Assembly: GCA_013423325.1 (NCBI GenBank)
Contig: BLJB01000074.1
Coordinates: 1-28,553 of the forward strand
Length of the DNA: 28,553 nt
From: Usnea hakonensis
Taxonomy: Eukaryota > Ascomycota > Lecanoromycetes > Lecanorales > Parmeliaceae
Reading direction: 5' to 3'
Positions 11,821 through 22,500 of this stretch are shown piece after piece; within the stretch, counting starts at the first letter, position 1; every line of letters begins with the position of its first letter. The translations under genes were made by a program, and so were the position numbers. The notes under the pieces were generated by a model that did no database searches, had not been told where the DNA came from, and saw nothing but the letters and a program-made list of their open reading frames with translations.

Positions 11821-12570
11821 CTCGTTGTCGCATATCTTTTATTTAACTACCTAGCACCACTGCCTCTGCCAATCATCTCCGACACAATTCATCTATCTAG
11901 CTACTATGTAAAAACCAGACTCCCATCTCTCTAGCTTGTCAATCCCATCATCTCATATCCCACTCGCCCATCCCATGCCATCCCATGCCATCCGAGAAAT
12001 CGAAATATACTCAAGCGCTTCCACAGCAAACCCTCCCAGTATCAACCGCGGGGATATTATGAACCTTTCACCGTCCACCCTCGTGTCTGGGAGTTAGTTT
12101 GTGGGGTGGGTGAGAGAGGATGGCGTCTTGCGGGGAGAAGGGGGGAGGGTTGGGTGAGAGATGGGGTGTTGTGGGCGAGAGAGAGGGGGTTGTGAGGTTA
12201 GATAGATACATGCGGGTTTTCTGGTTGGGAGTTTGGGTGGGAGGTAGGTCGTGATTATAGTAGTAGAGATAGGGGTTGGGGTGTACCCGTCCTTGGTTCG
12301 GTTTCAGGCATCGTTCTCTGCAACTACTCTAGAGGTGGGTTGGGGGATATTAAGATCAGATTCTATAAGCGGAATGGATGTGTTGCTACATGGCTTCGGT
12401 GTTCTTTTTGCTGAGGTGGGTTGGGATTGGTGTATGAAGGCGATGTGGGGGGGAAGGGGTGTGCTTGTGTTGAGTACTTGGGATTCTGGAGTTGGTTCGT
12501 CTATATTTCTTTAGGTCGGATGGGTATGGTTGTAGCCCAAGTTGTTTGATCGTATCCGTGGGTTTGGGGT

Positions 12571-12655
12571 TGGGTTGGTGGGTGTTGGGAGAGGGGGGTG
12601 AGAGGTGTGGTTGTCTGGTTTGGTAGGGGGGGATTTGGGTTGGTGGGTGTTGGGA
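12571..12655. repeat. 20-nt direct repeat in G/T-rich stretch
   Basis: The 20-mer TGGGTTGGTGGGTGTTGGGA occurs exactly at 12571-12590 and again at 12636-12655. The surrounding 12090-12720 sequence is strongly G and T rich on the plus strand with many GGG runs, so it could form G-quadruplexes. A similar but not identical G/T-rich stretch lies near 16385-16450. Confidence 0.85.
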
Positions 12656-12753
12656 TGTGATGGTTGTGGTGGGCGAGGGTGGGGTTCTTGACTTGATGAA
12701 TGGTTGTGTTTGGGGAGGTTTGAATATCTTGTTGCATCTCTTCGTCTTACTCG

Positions 12754-12830
12754 TCTTCTTCTTCTTCCTCTTCTACTTCCTCTTCTTCCTCCTCCTCCTC
12801 CTCTTCTTCTTCTTTTTTCTTTTTTTCTTC
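12754..12830. repeat. Polypyrimidine (TTC/TCC) tract
   Basis: Nearly pure C/T sequence made of TTC and TCC units, ending in T-rich runs. It encodes only an artefactual Phe/Leu-rich frame. It begins about 920 bp before the ATG at 13675. Fungal promoters often carry CT tracts, but this one is too far upstream to assign with confidence. Confidence 0.8.
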
Positions 12831-13674
12831 ATTGACATCGGAATTTTACGTCAATCATACTAGGCTTTGGTGGAAAGCAGCCAATAGATGGCCTTTCTCA
12901 TGATTAGTCATTAATTAGTCATTCCGCCTTCATAGATTCCCTGTTGGTCATTAGCTATCTACTTCTCTTACAACTTGCTATCGCCACTCCTGACTTATGC
13001 TATCAGCGTGGGAGTAATATCAGTGCCCAGGCACGAGGGGTTGCCGGTTCATCCCTCTGTTCGCTGGGGAGCCCAATATTTGGGGCAGAGGATTGATCAC
13101 TACAACTTTCGACCCTGACGGTGTGCATTTGTACGTATGGAACAAATTTGTGGTAGAGGGATTGCAGCTAGCAGTGTTCGCCGAACAATGTCAAGTACGC
13201 TCTTGTCGTCCTATAGCGGGGCTTTATAACACAGAAACTCACTCTTACAAGGTACGAAGATACAAAGGATGTATGTGATATCATTATGCGTCAAAGTGGG
13301 GCTTAGTCTAGAGGCAGCCTTGTAGCCTTGCTTACAGGCTCTCCAAACCCTGCTGCTGCGGTTTGTTTGCACTGACTGCTCCTCATCGGACTCGTCAGCT
13401 TCTTAAATTCATACTCACACCAAGCTGAGGTATCAAAGAACTGATCATTTCTTCTTTTTGTGATATTTGCAAGAGCTGCCAAGCCATCAAGCTGAAGGCA
13501 AAGAAAATTTTCGATTGGCACCCTTCAGCCTCTTCTCATCACTAACATTACTAGCTATACTCCTCTCTAAAGACGTCCTACTATGAGCGGTTGATATGAA
13601 CAAGGCTTGCTACAAGATCATAGGTATCTCTTAAGCTTGAGACATCTTAGCTTGGTCATACCAGCTCTCGTGTA

Positions 13675-15680
13675 ATGGATCCAGTAACGATCATCGGTCT
13701 GGTGGAAGGCGCCATCAGTTTGGCAGTGAAATGCGGTAGCGTTGCAAAAAGCCTCAACAACATCGCGGGACAGTACAAGTTTGCAAAGCTCACTCTCTCA
13801 ACAATGGTGCAAAATTTGGACATCATGCAACTCGCGTGGGATCGAATCGCCGAATGGTCGAAAGACCATACGTTCACAGATAATGACAATTTGAAGGGCC
13901 GTCTAGAGCGGTTTCTTGAGACAGGCTTCTTGGTCCTGGATGTCTTGGAGGAGGACTTGGGATCCTACAATGCGTCCAAATCGACCTTTCGTCAGTGGTC
14001 GCGACTGGTTTGGAATGAGGGTACGCTACAGGCTCATCAAACCCGTATCAGGGACCAAGCACAATCTATGAATCTTCTTCTACAGGCTGTTCAACTGTAA
14101 GTTTAGATTTCTTACCAATACTTGTCCTCAAATCTAGCAAGATTTTGCGGTTCGCAGCGAACGCAAACGAGTGTTAACCGCTGACCGTTCTTAGTCCTAC
14201 CATTCAAGGTACAGCCGAATTGCTCCAACAATCGCAGGAGCAATTTTTAAAGTCGGATGAGAGTGCATTTTCCATCGTCCCTTCCAGAATGTCTTCTAGG
14301 CTCTCTTTGTCCACTACTCACACTGGTGACCCGGACAGCGTTAGAAGCTCTGTTAACTTGGAATATCGTCAATTTAGTTTCGAAAATGATCTGTTCACCG
14401 CCCGAGTTTACAAAAGGAATTACAGAAGCCCAAAATATCGAGGGTCTCGCGGGCCACGACCGGACCGTGACGTCGAGGCAGTCCACCCTCGGAAAGAAAA
14501 TCTACAAAGCTCAGAGCTTACAAACTCGTCCATTTTAGATCAAGACTTAACAATAAGAGATGAAACCGCCTCTCAAGATCAAAACTACGGAGATTTGGTT
14601 CAGGCCTGCAGGGATGGTGACGAAGATACAGTCAGAAAAGTGCTGAAAGCTACGAGTATCTACGGTGGTACCGTTGCTTCCAGTCTCCTCCTCAGCCGCA
14701 AGTGTGACTCAGTGCATTCCTGCCCGATTCATGCCGCTGTATATAGTGGACATCTCGGTGTCATGGAAACACTACTTCATCATGATCACTTAGAACATAG
14801 CGGGAATCCTGGAAGTCTATTGCTCTGCGCAGGCGAACACGTGATGGTCGGCGGACATGAGCAACGCAGTGGCCCACCTCTTCACTTTGCAGCATACAAG
14901 GGGGAACTCCTGATGGTCAAACTTCTTTTGAAAATGGGCGCTCCCATACAGGCAGAATCGGACTACGGAGTACAAGCAATTCACTTAGCTGCCAAAGGTG
15001 GGACTATCGAGGTTCTTGAAGCTTTGATTATCGCTGGCGCGAATGTGAATTGCAGAGATTATAAAGGACGCCAACCAATGCATTACATATCTGATGAACC
15101 AAACCGAGCGGTCATACAGTACCTCGCAAAAAAAGGAGCTGAGATTGATGGGATTTCTGATACGAGTCAAGTAACGCCGTTAGGCTTCGCTTGCAAAAAA
15201 GGGATCGATGCCAACGTAAAAGTTCTCTTGTCTCTTGGAGCTTTTGTGACCAGTCCAATTCTTGACACTGCAGTCCGATGTGGCTCGCCAGGGTTGGTGG
15301 AGGCCCTTCTAATCTCTGTGGCCAATCAGGATGAAGGCCAATCCATTATGGCCACTTGTCTGCTTAATTACCTCACTGCAGAACCTTTACAATGGACTTT
15401 TGAGTCATGGAAAAGAAGAAAGCTGCGACTCTTGCTGGAATACACCGATCTTCTGCTCAAAGATATGAATGGGAAGACAGTCCTTTATGGTCTCTTTGAC
15501 GCGCTGCGGAAAAAGTATGGAACGAGTCTGGATTGGATTCTGGACCACAATCTTCCTGATTCTAAAATTTTGGAGAAAGAGGAGGTAAAGTCAATTGTGA
15601 AACATAAAGTTTCTGAGAGTAGCGGAAAGCCCGTGATCAATGCTCCTCTGATGACGGGTAATTCTCTTGGATGGGATTAA
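13675..15680 (+). CDS. HeLo-like N-terminal domain plus ankyrin repeat protein
   Basis: Two exons, 13675-14096 and 14195-15680, joined across a 98-nt intron (donor GTAAGT, branch CTGAC, acceptor TTAG), give 635 residues. Residues 1-60 (MDPVTIIGLVEGAISLAVKC and following) match the fungal STAND N-terminal type often called HeLo-like, predicted helical and in some relatives membrane-acting. A linker contains ENDLFTARVYKRNYR near residue 205, a motif I associate with fungal signalling proteins. About six ankyrin repeats span residues 270-520 (for example PLHFAAYKGELLMVKLLLKM and AIHLAAKGGTIEVLEALI). The C-terminal 115 residues show no motif. No NACHT or NB-ARC domain is present, so it has the ends of an NLR without its switch. 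A role in self/non-self signalling is inferred from architecture and from the NLR and HET genes nearby. AATAAA signals follow at 15769 and 15814. Confidence 0.88.
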
Positions 15681-16608
15681 GGTTCATCAAGGTGCCTTCA
15701 AACACTAAAGTACCTTGAGCGTAACATGGTAGTATGTAGTAAAAAGAAAAGAATTAAAACCCATTCATAATAAAAGCAATTTAAAGAATCCATAATTTGA
15801 AAATTACAGGGAGAATAAAATTTCTTTTTCTGACGGTATAGTTTTTATTCATTAGTTGGACTAGCTTTCTCAATTATCCGTGGCCCCTGGCGCCTAATAC
15901 ATATCCCCCTCCCTCTTTCCTCTCCTCCAAACCAAACCACGATTCATCTCATGAACCATAATAAGAACAACCTCATGGACCCGTAGGATTAATTGGATAT
16001 ATATAACGTATATTGTTGTTGAGCGGTCGCCTCGCTAGGGTCAGACCAAGTAAGTGGCAGACCAAGTAGATGCCTGTAGAAGCATATCCAGAGCCCGAAC
16101 TCCACCCTATAAACGTGATATAGACCCGACGTTGAGAACATGTCTATCTATATATATCCCCAGAAGTGGGTAGACGGGCGCGAAGGCTGTAATGGACAAA
16201 GAAGAGATGATCTGACTGGAGAGCAATTGCAGATGGAGAACGCCGATCCGGGAGTATGCTCTTTTTCTAAAACGTCAAAACTCAACATCTTCCCTACACT
16301 GCTAATATTTATTTAGTAAAATTGGATCTTCTTTTTTTACTCTTGTAGAAGCCAGTGCGGATTGTTTTGGGCTTTGGCTTTTGGGGGATAGGTTTGTGGT
16401 TGATGGGGTGTGGGGTTGGGGTTGGTGGGTTGGGTTGGGGGAGGGGGGGGTTTGGGTATGGTTGAGAGGTTGTGTTAGGAGAGTCATTAGGGGGGGATGA
16501 AATGGGGGAGGGGGAAGGTGTGGAGGCTTAGAGCTGTTGTGGAATAGTGTAAAGCATGGTCTATATTAGAACTTCTAACATCAATAAAAATCCCCTCCAC
16601 CCCCTCCC
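15681..16608. other. Convergent 3' intergenic region
   Basis: No gene is seen between the 3' ends of the ankyrin gene (+) and the monooxygenase gene (-). It contains polyadenylation-like signals for the plus strand near 15.77-15.82 kb and a TTTATT (AATAAA on the minus strand) at 16308-16313. A G/T-rich stretch lies at about 16370-16515. TATATA-type sequence around 15996 and 16150 is just AT-rich DNA here, with no gene start next to it. Confidence 0.55.
15769..15774 (+). terminator. AATAAA polyadenylation-type signal
   Basis: AATAAA 89 nt after the TAA stop at 15680, with a second copy at 15814-15819 inside AT-rich sequence. Fungal poly(A) signals are loosely conserved, so this is suggestive only. 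Confidence 0.45.
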
Positions 16609-18095
16609 TCACAAACTCTCCTCCAACAACCTCACCGCCTCCCGATTCTGCTCCCCCAAATCCCGATTCCAAATCCAATGCACCCTCTTCCCCAACACCC
16701 CCCTCATCCTCTCAACATCCCCCCCCACCCCCTCCCCCCTCATCCCCACCAATTGCCCCGAATCCCGACTCGTCGATACAACCCTCTGCGTCCGCACCCG
16801 CCGCACTTGGTCGTACGCTTGAAACGCATTTGGGATGAGGTCTGGGTGGGATATTTGGCTGAATAGGGTGGAGAGCACGAGCGCGTCTTCGATGGCTTGG
16901 CCCGCGCCTTGGCCTTGGTACGGGGTTGTGGCGTGCGCCGCGTCGCCCATTATGCAGAGGCGGGAGGCGGTGTAGGTGGGGGCGGGGAGGTGGTCCCACA
17001 TTGCCCAGAGGGAGGGGGAGGGGGTCGCGAGGAGGAGCTGAATACATTGTTTTAGTGTTGCGATATGGTGGGATTGGGATTGTGGGGAGGACGCGAGAGG
17101 GAGGTGGGGATGTTGGGTAGCGGACTTACTTCGACGAGGGCCCGGGAGGGAGCGCCCCAGGTGCTGAACTTGCTGCGTAGGGTTTCGGGGTCCGCGGGTA
17201 GGACCCATTTCTCGTGGTCCCATGTTTCTTGTTCGAAGTCGAAGATTACGACGTTGGAGGTGGATCCGCCGTCGATGGGGTAGCTGAGTGAGGCTTTGTC
17301 TTTGGGGTTGTAAGATAAGAGCTAGATCTTGGGGGTTGGAGCAAGTTCGAGTACTCACTTTTCCCGCATATGAAGTAGCTGTTCTTGGCGAATTCTTCTC
17401 CGAGCGCTTCCACAGCTTTGTCCATGGGCACGAGGGCCCTGTATGCGACTGACCCGGCGAAGACTGGCTTCGCGGCTTCCTTTCCGAGCAAATGTGCACG
17501 CACGATGCTGTGAACACCGTCGGCACCAATAACGGCGTCGGCAGTAATAGATGTGCCGTCTTTGAAGTGGATGGTGACGGGATTGCCTGGCTTGTCGTCT
17601 ATAATATCGACGCGCTTGTTGAAGTGGGCACGTTCTGAGGGAACGAGTTTGACAAGTTCGTCGAGGAAGTGCGCGCGGTGCACGCTTTGCTGGCCTGAGG
17701 CGTTGACTTGGGCGTGGATGAGCTCGCCTTCGCGTTCGCCGTGGCCCTGTAGGAGGAAATTCAATCAACCGATCGGTATGCTACGACTCGACAGTAAGGA
17801 ATTGACTAACCACGACAAAGTTTGCAAGAGCCTTTGCGTGTTTCGCCCAAAGATTCCCCGTGGCATGTTTGTCATAGGCGGCTCTTGCTTCTGGGGAGAT
17901 CAATTCTAGGGCGCGCTGGGCGTTAGGGGCGATTCCGAGACCGGCGCCAATCTCTCCGAATGTTGGAGCGGCTTCGTAGACTTGGACGTCGATGTGAGGA
18001 TGTTTGAGCAGGGCGATGGCGGTGCATAAGCCACCAATGCCTCCTCCGATGATGGCGATACTGAGAGATTTGGGGGTGGTCGTTGTAGATGACAT
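16609..18095 (-). CDS. FAD-dependent monooxygenase, salicylate hydroxylase-like
   Basis: Four exons on the minus strand (18095-17811, 17746-17359, 17299-17130, 17037-16609) with introns of 64, 59 and 92 nt give 423 residues, the usual length for this family. The three class A flavin monooxygenase motifs are present: the Rossmann GGGIGG near residues 17-22 (AIIGGGIGGLCTAIALL), the DG motif GADGVHS near 169-175, and the GD motif GDAAHATTPYQGQGAGQAIE from residue 312. By family the enzyme uses NAD(P)H and O2 to hydroxylate an aromatic substrate. Salicylate-type proteins are the closest by appearance, but substrate cannot be read from sequence. No signal peptide is seen, so it is probably cytosolic. 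No biosynthetic cluster genes are adjacent. The acceptor of the second intron could also lie 6 nt further on (exon from 17293), changing two residues. Confidence 0.92.
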
Positions 18096-19572
18096 GTTCT
18101 TCTAACTGAGGGAGGATCTGAAAACAATGAAGCAGTCGAATGTTTGTAGTAATAATATGGAGGTTCCTGAAGGAGATAATGAATAGGGTTTTGGAATTAT
18201 GATCTTCTGCTTGATTGATTGTGGTTGTAATGAAGAGATGTTTGGCGCAGCGGTGGCCATTCTTATACGAGGGAGAGTGCATTGTGCATGCCCCAAGCAT
18301 TATCTTTGTCACTCGCAACTGTGTTGTCATAATCACAGCTTCAGCGCAAAATGCATGATTGCGTCAAAGTTTCAGGCGATTAGAAAAAGAAAGAATACTT
18401 CGGAGCTTACTAGGCTGCCGAAAGCGTGGTGGGCCCCCAGAGCGAGAGGCCCGCTCCGTACCTTGCGGAAGCTGCGGAAGTACTCTAGCGTCGGTTGGTG
18501 CACTTAAAGCCCATCGATAGACGTCACTCATAGCATTGATTGTTCATAGAGCTCGGGAATTGATTTAATAAGCTTTTAAGTGCATCTCTCGGATATTCGG
18601 TGCCTTGAAGCATGACATATCGGAAAAGACGTGTCAGTATGTCGTAGAGGCTTAGTTGTCTTTAGAATCATAATCAAATCAGACAAGTATACCGTCATTG
18701 TGCACCGAAGCCTGCCTGTGTAAGTAATGCCGAATTGGATAATTGCGGCGACTATCTTTAGAAAAGGAGAATAGGAGAGCTTGGAACTTCCGTCGCGTGA
18801 TATGTATGAGAAGAGGCAATAATCAGGTTTCCAAGGTGGGGAATGCCCGCATCGCAGTTGATTGGCTATCGATTTAGTTGCGTCTAGCATCTTAGCCTTA
18901 TGCAAGTATACGGAAGTGAGCGGAGTCCGAACTCATCTTGTTGAGGAGGCCAAATGAATTCTGCTTCAGAGGACATCTTTCCAGGCTGTCCTAGTGAGAA
19001 GAGCTCAGAAGCGTCTTCATAACGGCTGGACAATTCGTCTCACAGACAGCACTATCGCCACAAGCTATGCGATTGCACATTTGATATCTTTCAGTAGTAT
19101 AAGACAATCAGAGCTTGCTTAGACAAGTGAGATTGTAAAAATGTGGGACTATGGTACAATAGTAACGCGCAAAGTTGATTTGATGATGGAAGGACCACTT
19201 GAAATTGTTGTATGTTGTATTTCACGACATTACGCTAAGCCTAAAGAGGTTAAGCCAGTGCTTATCTTCCTACCGTTTCAACCTTGCTCTTTCCTCCTCA
19301 TCCTCGCACCCTGGTCCCTGGCAACATCAACTACGCTCAAAGTACATTACCGTTATCGACATTTATACTTGCTTAGGAATATAGACCATCCCTCGAGCCA
19401 GTATACAGAAGAATGTGACAAACGCCAAGGTCTCAGACCACAAGGCTGGCTAAGTGACCCTGCAAGGCTGTATGACCATTTTCACGTAGTCGGGTAGCTA
19501 CAGTCCTGTCGGTCAGTCGCCAGCCGGTCTCCAAGGCTTGTCTGCTTTGATCAGCTTTTAGCGTTACCTGGA
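18096..19572. other. Divergent intergenic region (monooxygenase / NLR)
   Basis: This 1.5 kb interval lies between the start codons of the monooxygenase (-) and NLR-like (+) genes, so it should carry both promoters. No gene is supported. On the minus strand TATAAG occurs at 18267-18262. On the plus strand a CT-rich tract occurs around 19278-19315, some 260-300 nt before the NLR start. Short frames inside look random. Confidence 0.5.
18262..18267 (-). promoter_or_regulatory. TATA-like element of monooxygenase gene
   Basis: The minus strand reads TATAAG here, about 170 nt upstream of the ATG at 18095. Spacing is acceptable for a fungal promoter with a leader of roughly 100 nt or more. Nothing else supports it. 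Confidence 0.35.
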
Positions 19573-22500
19573 ATGGCTCAGAATGTCTTCCATCCAGATG
19601 CTTGGACCCGCGCTAAGAACCGCTTCATTGAAGATTTGACTGTGGAAGAGCAGGTATGTAGTTGTCGGAGGGGTTGTTTCCTGCTTGGTCAAAACATGCT
19701 ATTCTATAGATTGTCTGGTCCCAAGGGTCTGCGAATGCTTGTTCTTCTCACCTGAAACCCCCGGTCACCAAAGCCAGGCTGATTCAAGCGTCTGCATAGC
19801 GTGTCTTCTTTCAAGCATCTCCGGAGACTATACTTTACGAGGCAAGTGCTATGGAAAAGATCAATCAAACCCAAAGCACGACCAGAAGAATCGTCACGAA
19901 GCTTCAGCCTTTCGTCGAAGCAGTTGAGCAGTATGGCCACGCTCTTGATGTTTATTCAAATACTTATCCTTTGATAATGGGTCCGCTATGGGGAACAATA
20001 CGCGTTGTACTTCATGTAAGAGCTCAAGCAGGCTTATATTACAGATGAAGCTTACCAGTGTAGTTGGCGCGGGAATCAGGCAAATATTTCGACAAAATTG
20101 CAGACATGTTCAATCGTATCAGCGATCTTTTACCACGTCTTCGAATGTACGAAAAACTGTTCGAAGCCCACGAAAATCTCGTGCAGTCGCTTTCCGTCGT
20201 GTACCTAGACGTCTTGACGTTCTGTTCGGATGCCAAGGCTATGTTCCGTCGTTCCAAGCATACACTTCTCAAATCAGTCTGGAAACCGTTCGAACGCCAA
20301 TTTGAGTCTCGTATGGAATCATTTCGTAGGCACCAAAAGGAGATGGAAGAAGCCGTCCTACTCTCCCACATGATAGAGGCAAAGGATTCAAGAGAATTGG
20401 TACGTTTGAACCAGGCCCAGGTCGCCAAAGAACGCCGTGGTAGGTACTCTCATGCTCGTCTTAGATACTGGACAGTCCACCCTAATTCTAGTCACTGGAC
20501 GACAGATGAGGAGCGATTACGCGTTTTTGCGTCGTTATCGTCTGCTGTCGACTATAAAGCAAAGCATAGAAAATTACAAGAACTACGCCATGAAGGTAGT
20601 GGAACGTGGGTGATCCAGCATCCAACCTACACCGCATGGAAACAGTCCACAACATCCACAGGTTTAGTCTGTCATGGAATACGTAAGTTGTTCTGAAGAT
20701 CGTACCAGCATAAAATTGAGCTAATATCTCCTCTGATCAAGCTGGATCTGGGAAGAGCGTCCTCACGTGAGCTTCTTAGACAAGTTCACTTCGTGCTCAT
20801 ACTGACTTGACAAGATCACTGATTATCGAAGACTATATTGAAGAACCTGATGTCCCAGCGAAAACCATTTATTTTTATTGCGATTATGCGGATTTGCCCA
20901 CGCTACAGCCAGTCAATGTGTACCGAGCACTTCTACAACAGCTATTCTTCAAAGGCCTCTTGACTGAAGACGCCATAAACGCTATCATTAAGACGGTTAC
21001 AGAGAACTTTCATGGCCCGGATGAGAAAACGCTTACGAACTTATTATATGCTACTGTTCAGTCTTGCCCGGGCTTGCGCGTAATTGTAGATGGTCTTGAT
21101 GAGTGCGAACGGAATGTGCAAGAGGCTATTACCGGGACCCTCTGTCATTTAGTGACAATTGGAGACACTGTGGTCAAAGTCCTCATCACGAGTCGGGACG
21201 AAGCCTACCTTTTAGCAAGACTGCGCGGTTTCAGTCGCATGCATATATCCAGTGACGCTTCAAGGGCTGACATTCGATCCTACATCTCCTACTCCATTGT
21301 ATCAAGCCTAGCATCAGGTAACTTAACTCTCCAAAATCAAGCTCTCAAGAATGAGATTATCGCTAGGCTGGCGGAGAAAGCACAAGGAATGTAGGTCTTC
21401 TATCGGAAGTATGGTCTTCCAGGGGCACGTTTACTGAAAGTATCAGGTTCCTCTGGGTACACTTTCAGATCACTGATCTATGCGACGCAGCGTCTGATGA
21501 AGAGATACGGAAAATTCTCGAACACCTGCCGGAAGGATTGAACGACACATACACGCGAATTTTCGCCAAGATAGCAAAGAGTGCGTCGAAAGGCACTGTT
21601 TTGAAGGTCATGATGTGGATGACCTGCGCAAGACGACCGCTGCGCGTTGCAGAGTTGCAAGAAGCTGTAGCATTCGATTCGGCTGACAGAAGATGGAGCA
21701 TTGACAAAATTCCAGATGGCGACAAAATCATTAGGTCGTGTCTTGGCTTAGTTGTGAGGGAGTCTGATGACGGGCAGGTTCGTCTGGCCCACCACACAGT
21801 TCATCAATACCTTGTATCTCCTCACGAAAGCGTCAGAGGCACGAATTCTGACGAGTATACCATCGGAGCATACTCTTGGCCAGAGTTACAGAGTTTCAGA
21901 TGTGATTATGGTAGTGCGGAGAAGATGGTCGGGCTGATGTGCGTGACTTATTTGTCCTTCTCCGACTTTGAAACAAGTGTGGGCTTTAAGAAGAGAGTGG
22001 ATCTTACGTCTGCGTTCAAGGACCGTGGGCCTATATCAATCCCAACAGCTCTAGGCCTAGGTAAACATCTCCAGAGGATTCCTTACAAGTTCTTCGGCAG
22101 TGAGAAGCATTTCAAACCGCCAGATATAGACTACTCCAAGTACCTAATCATCGATTCAGGAAATCAACGACAATCTACAGAATATAAAAGCAGATTTGCT
22201 TTACTAGAGTATGTCATTGAGCACTGGGGATGGCATACACGCTGTATCAGTAGTAAGTCAGAAGCCTGGGCACAGTTTATGCATATTATACAGTACAATA
22301 TCCTGCCATTCGAGTTTCGGCCCTGGGGTCCGAACCAACACTTCGGTCTGATTGGTTGCAAGGGTTGTCCAGTCCCAGAATCCGATGACCTGGGGCCCAA
22401 AAAGCTGCCCTTGATGGGACTTTTACATTGGGCTGCTGAAATCGGTCACTTGAACGTGTTAGAGATGATAGAACCACCACTTCAAGAGTATCTAAAGCAC

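Larger units (their letters stand above)
10465..13674. other. Intergenic region between divergent genes
   Basis: This 3.2 kb interval separates the divergently transcribed 7-TM gene and HeLo-like/ankyrin gene, so both promoters should lie here. No gene is supported. Features visible: an alternating CG run at 11811-11820, a two-copy 10-mer TCCCATGCCA at 11971-11990, a strongly G/T-skewed stretch from about 12090 to 12720 with a 20-nt direct repeat, a polypyrimidine tract at 12754-12830, and the near-repeat TTAGTCATTAATTAGTCATT around 12903-12922. Confidence 0.5.

Noticed and set aside
13030..13075. tRNA-like GGTTCATCCC sequence
   Set aside because: The T-arm-like motif has no matching stem, and no acceptor or anticodon arms could be folded around it on either strand.
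16712..17047. Pro/Arg/Gly-rich minus-strand frame of 111 codons
   Set aside because: It is an out-of-frame shadow of the last exon of the FAD monooxygenase, whose frame carries the GD motif.
16609..18095. Secondary-metabolite gene cluster around the monooxygenase
   Set aside because: No polyketide synthase, NRPS, terpene cyclase, transporter or cluster regulator lies within the window.
19654..19709. Short version of the first intron of the NLR-like gene (acceptor TATAG at 19709)
   Set aside because: It keeps the frame but brings an in-frame TAG before the conserved ETILYEASAMEK segment. The longer intron ending at 19799 avoids it and matches the family better.
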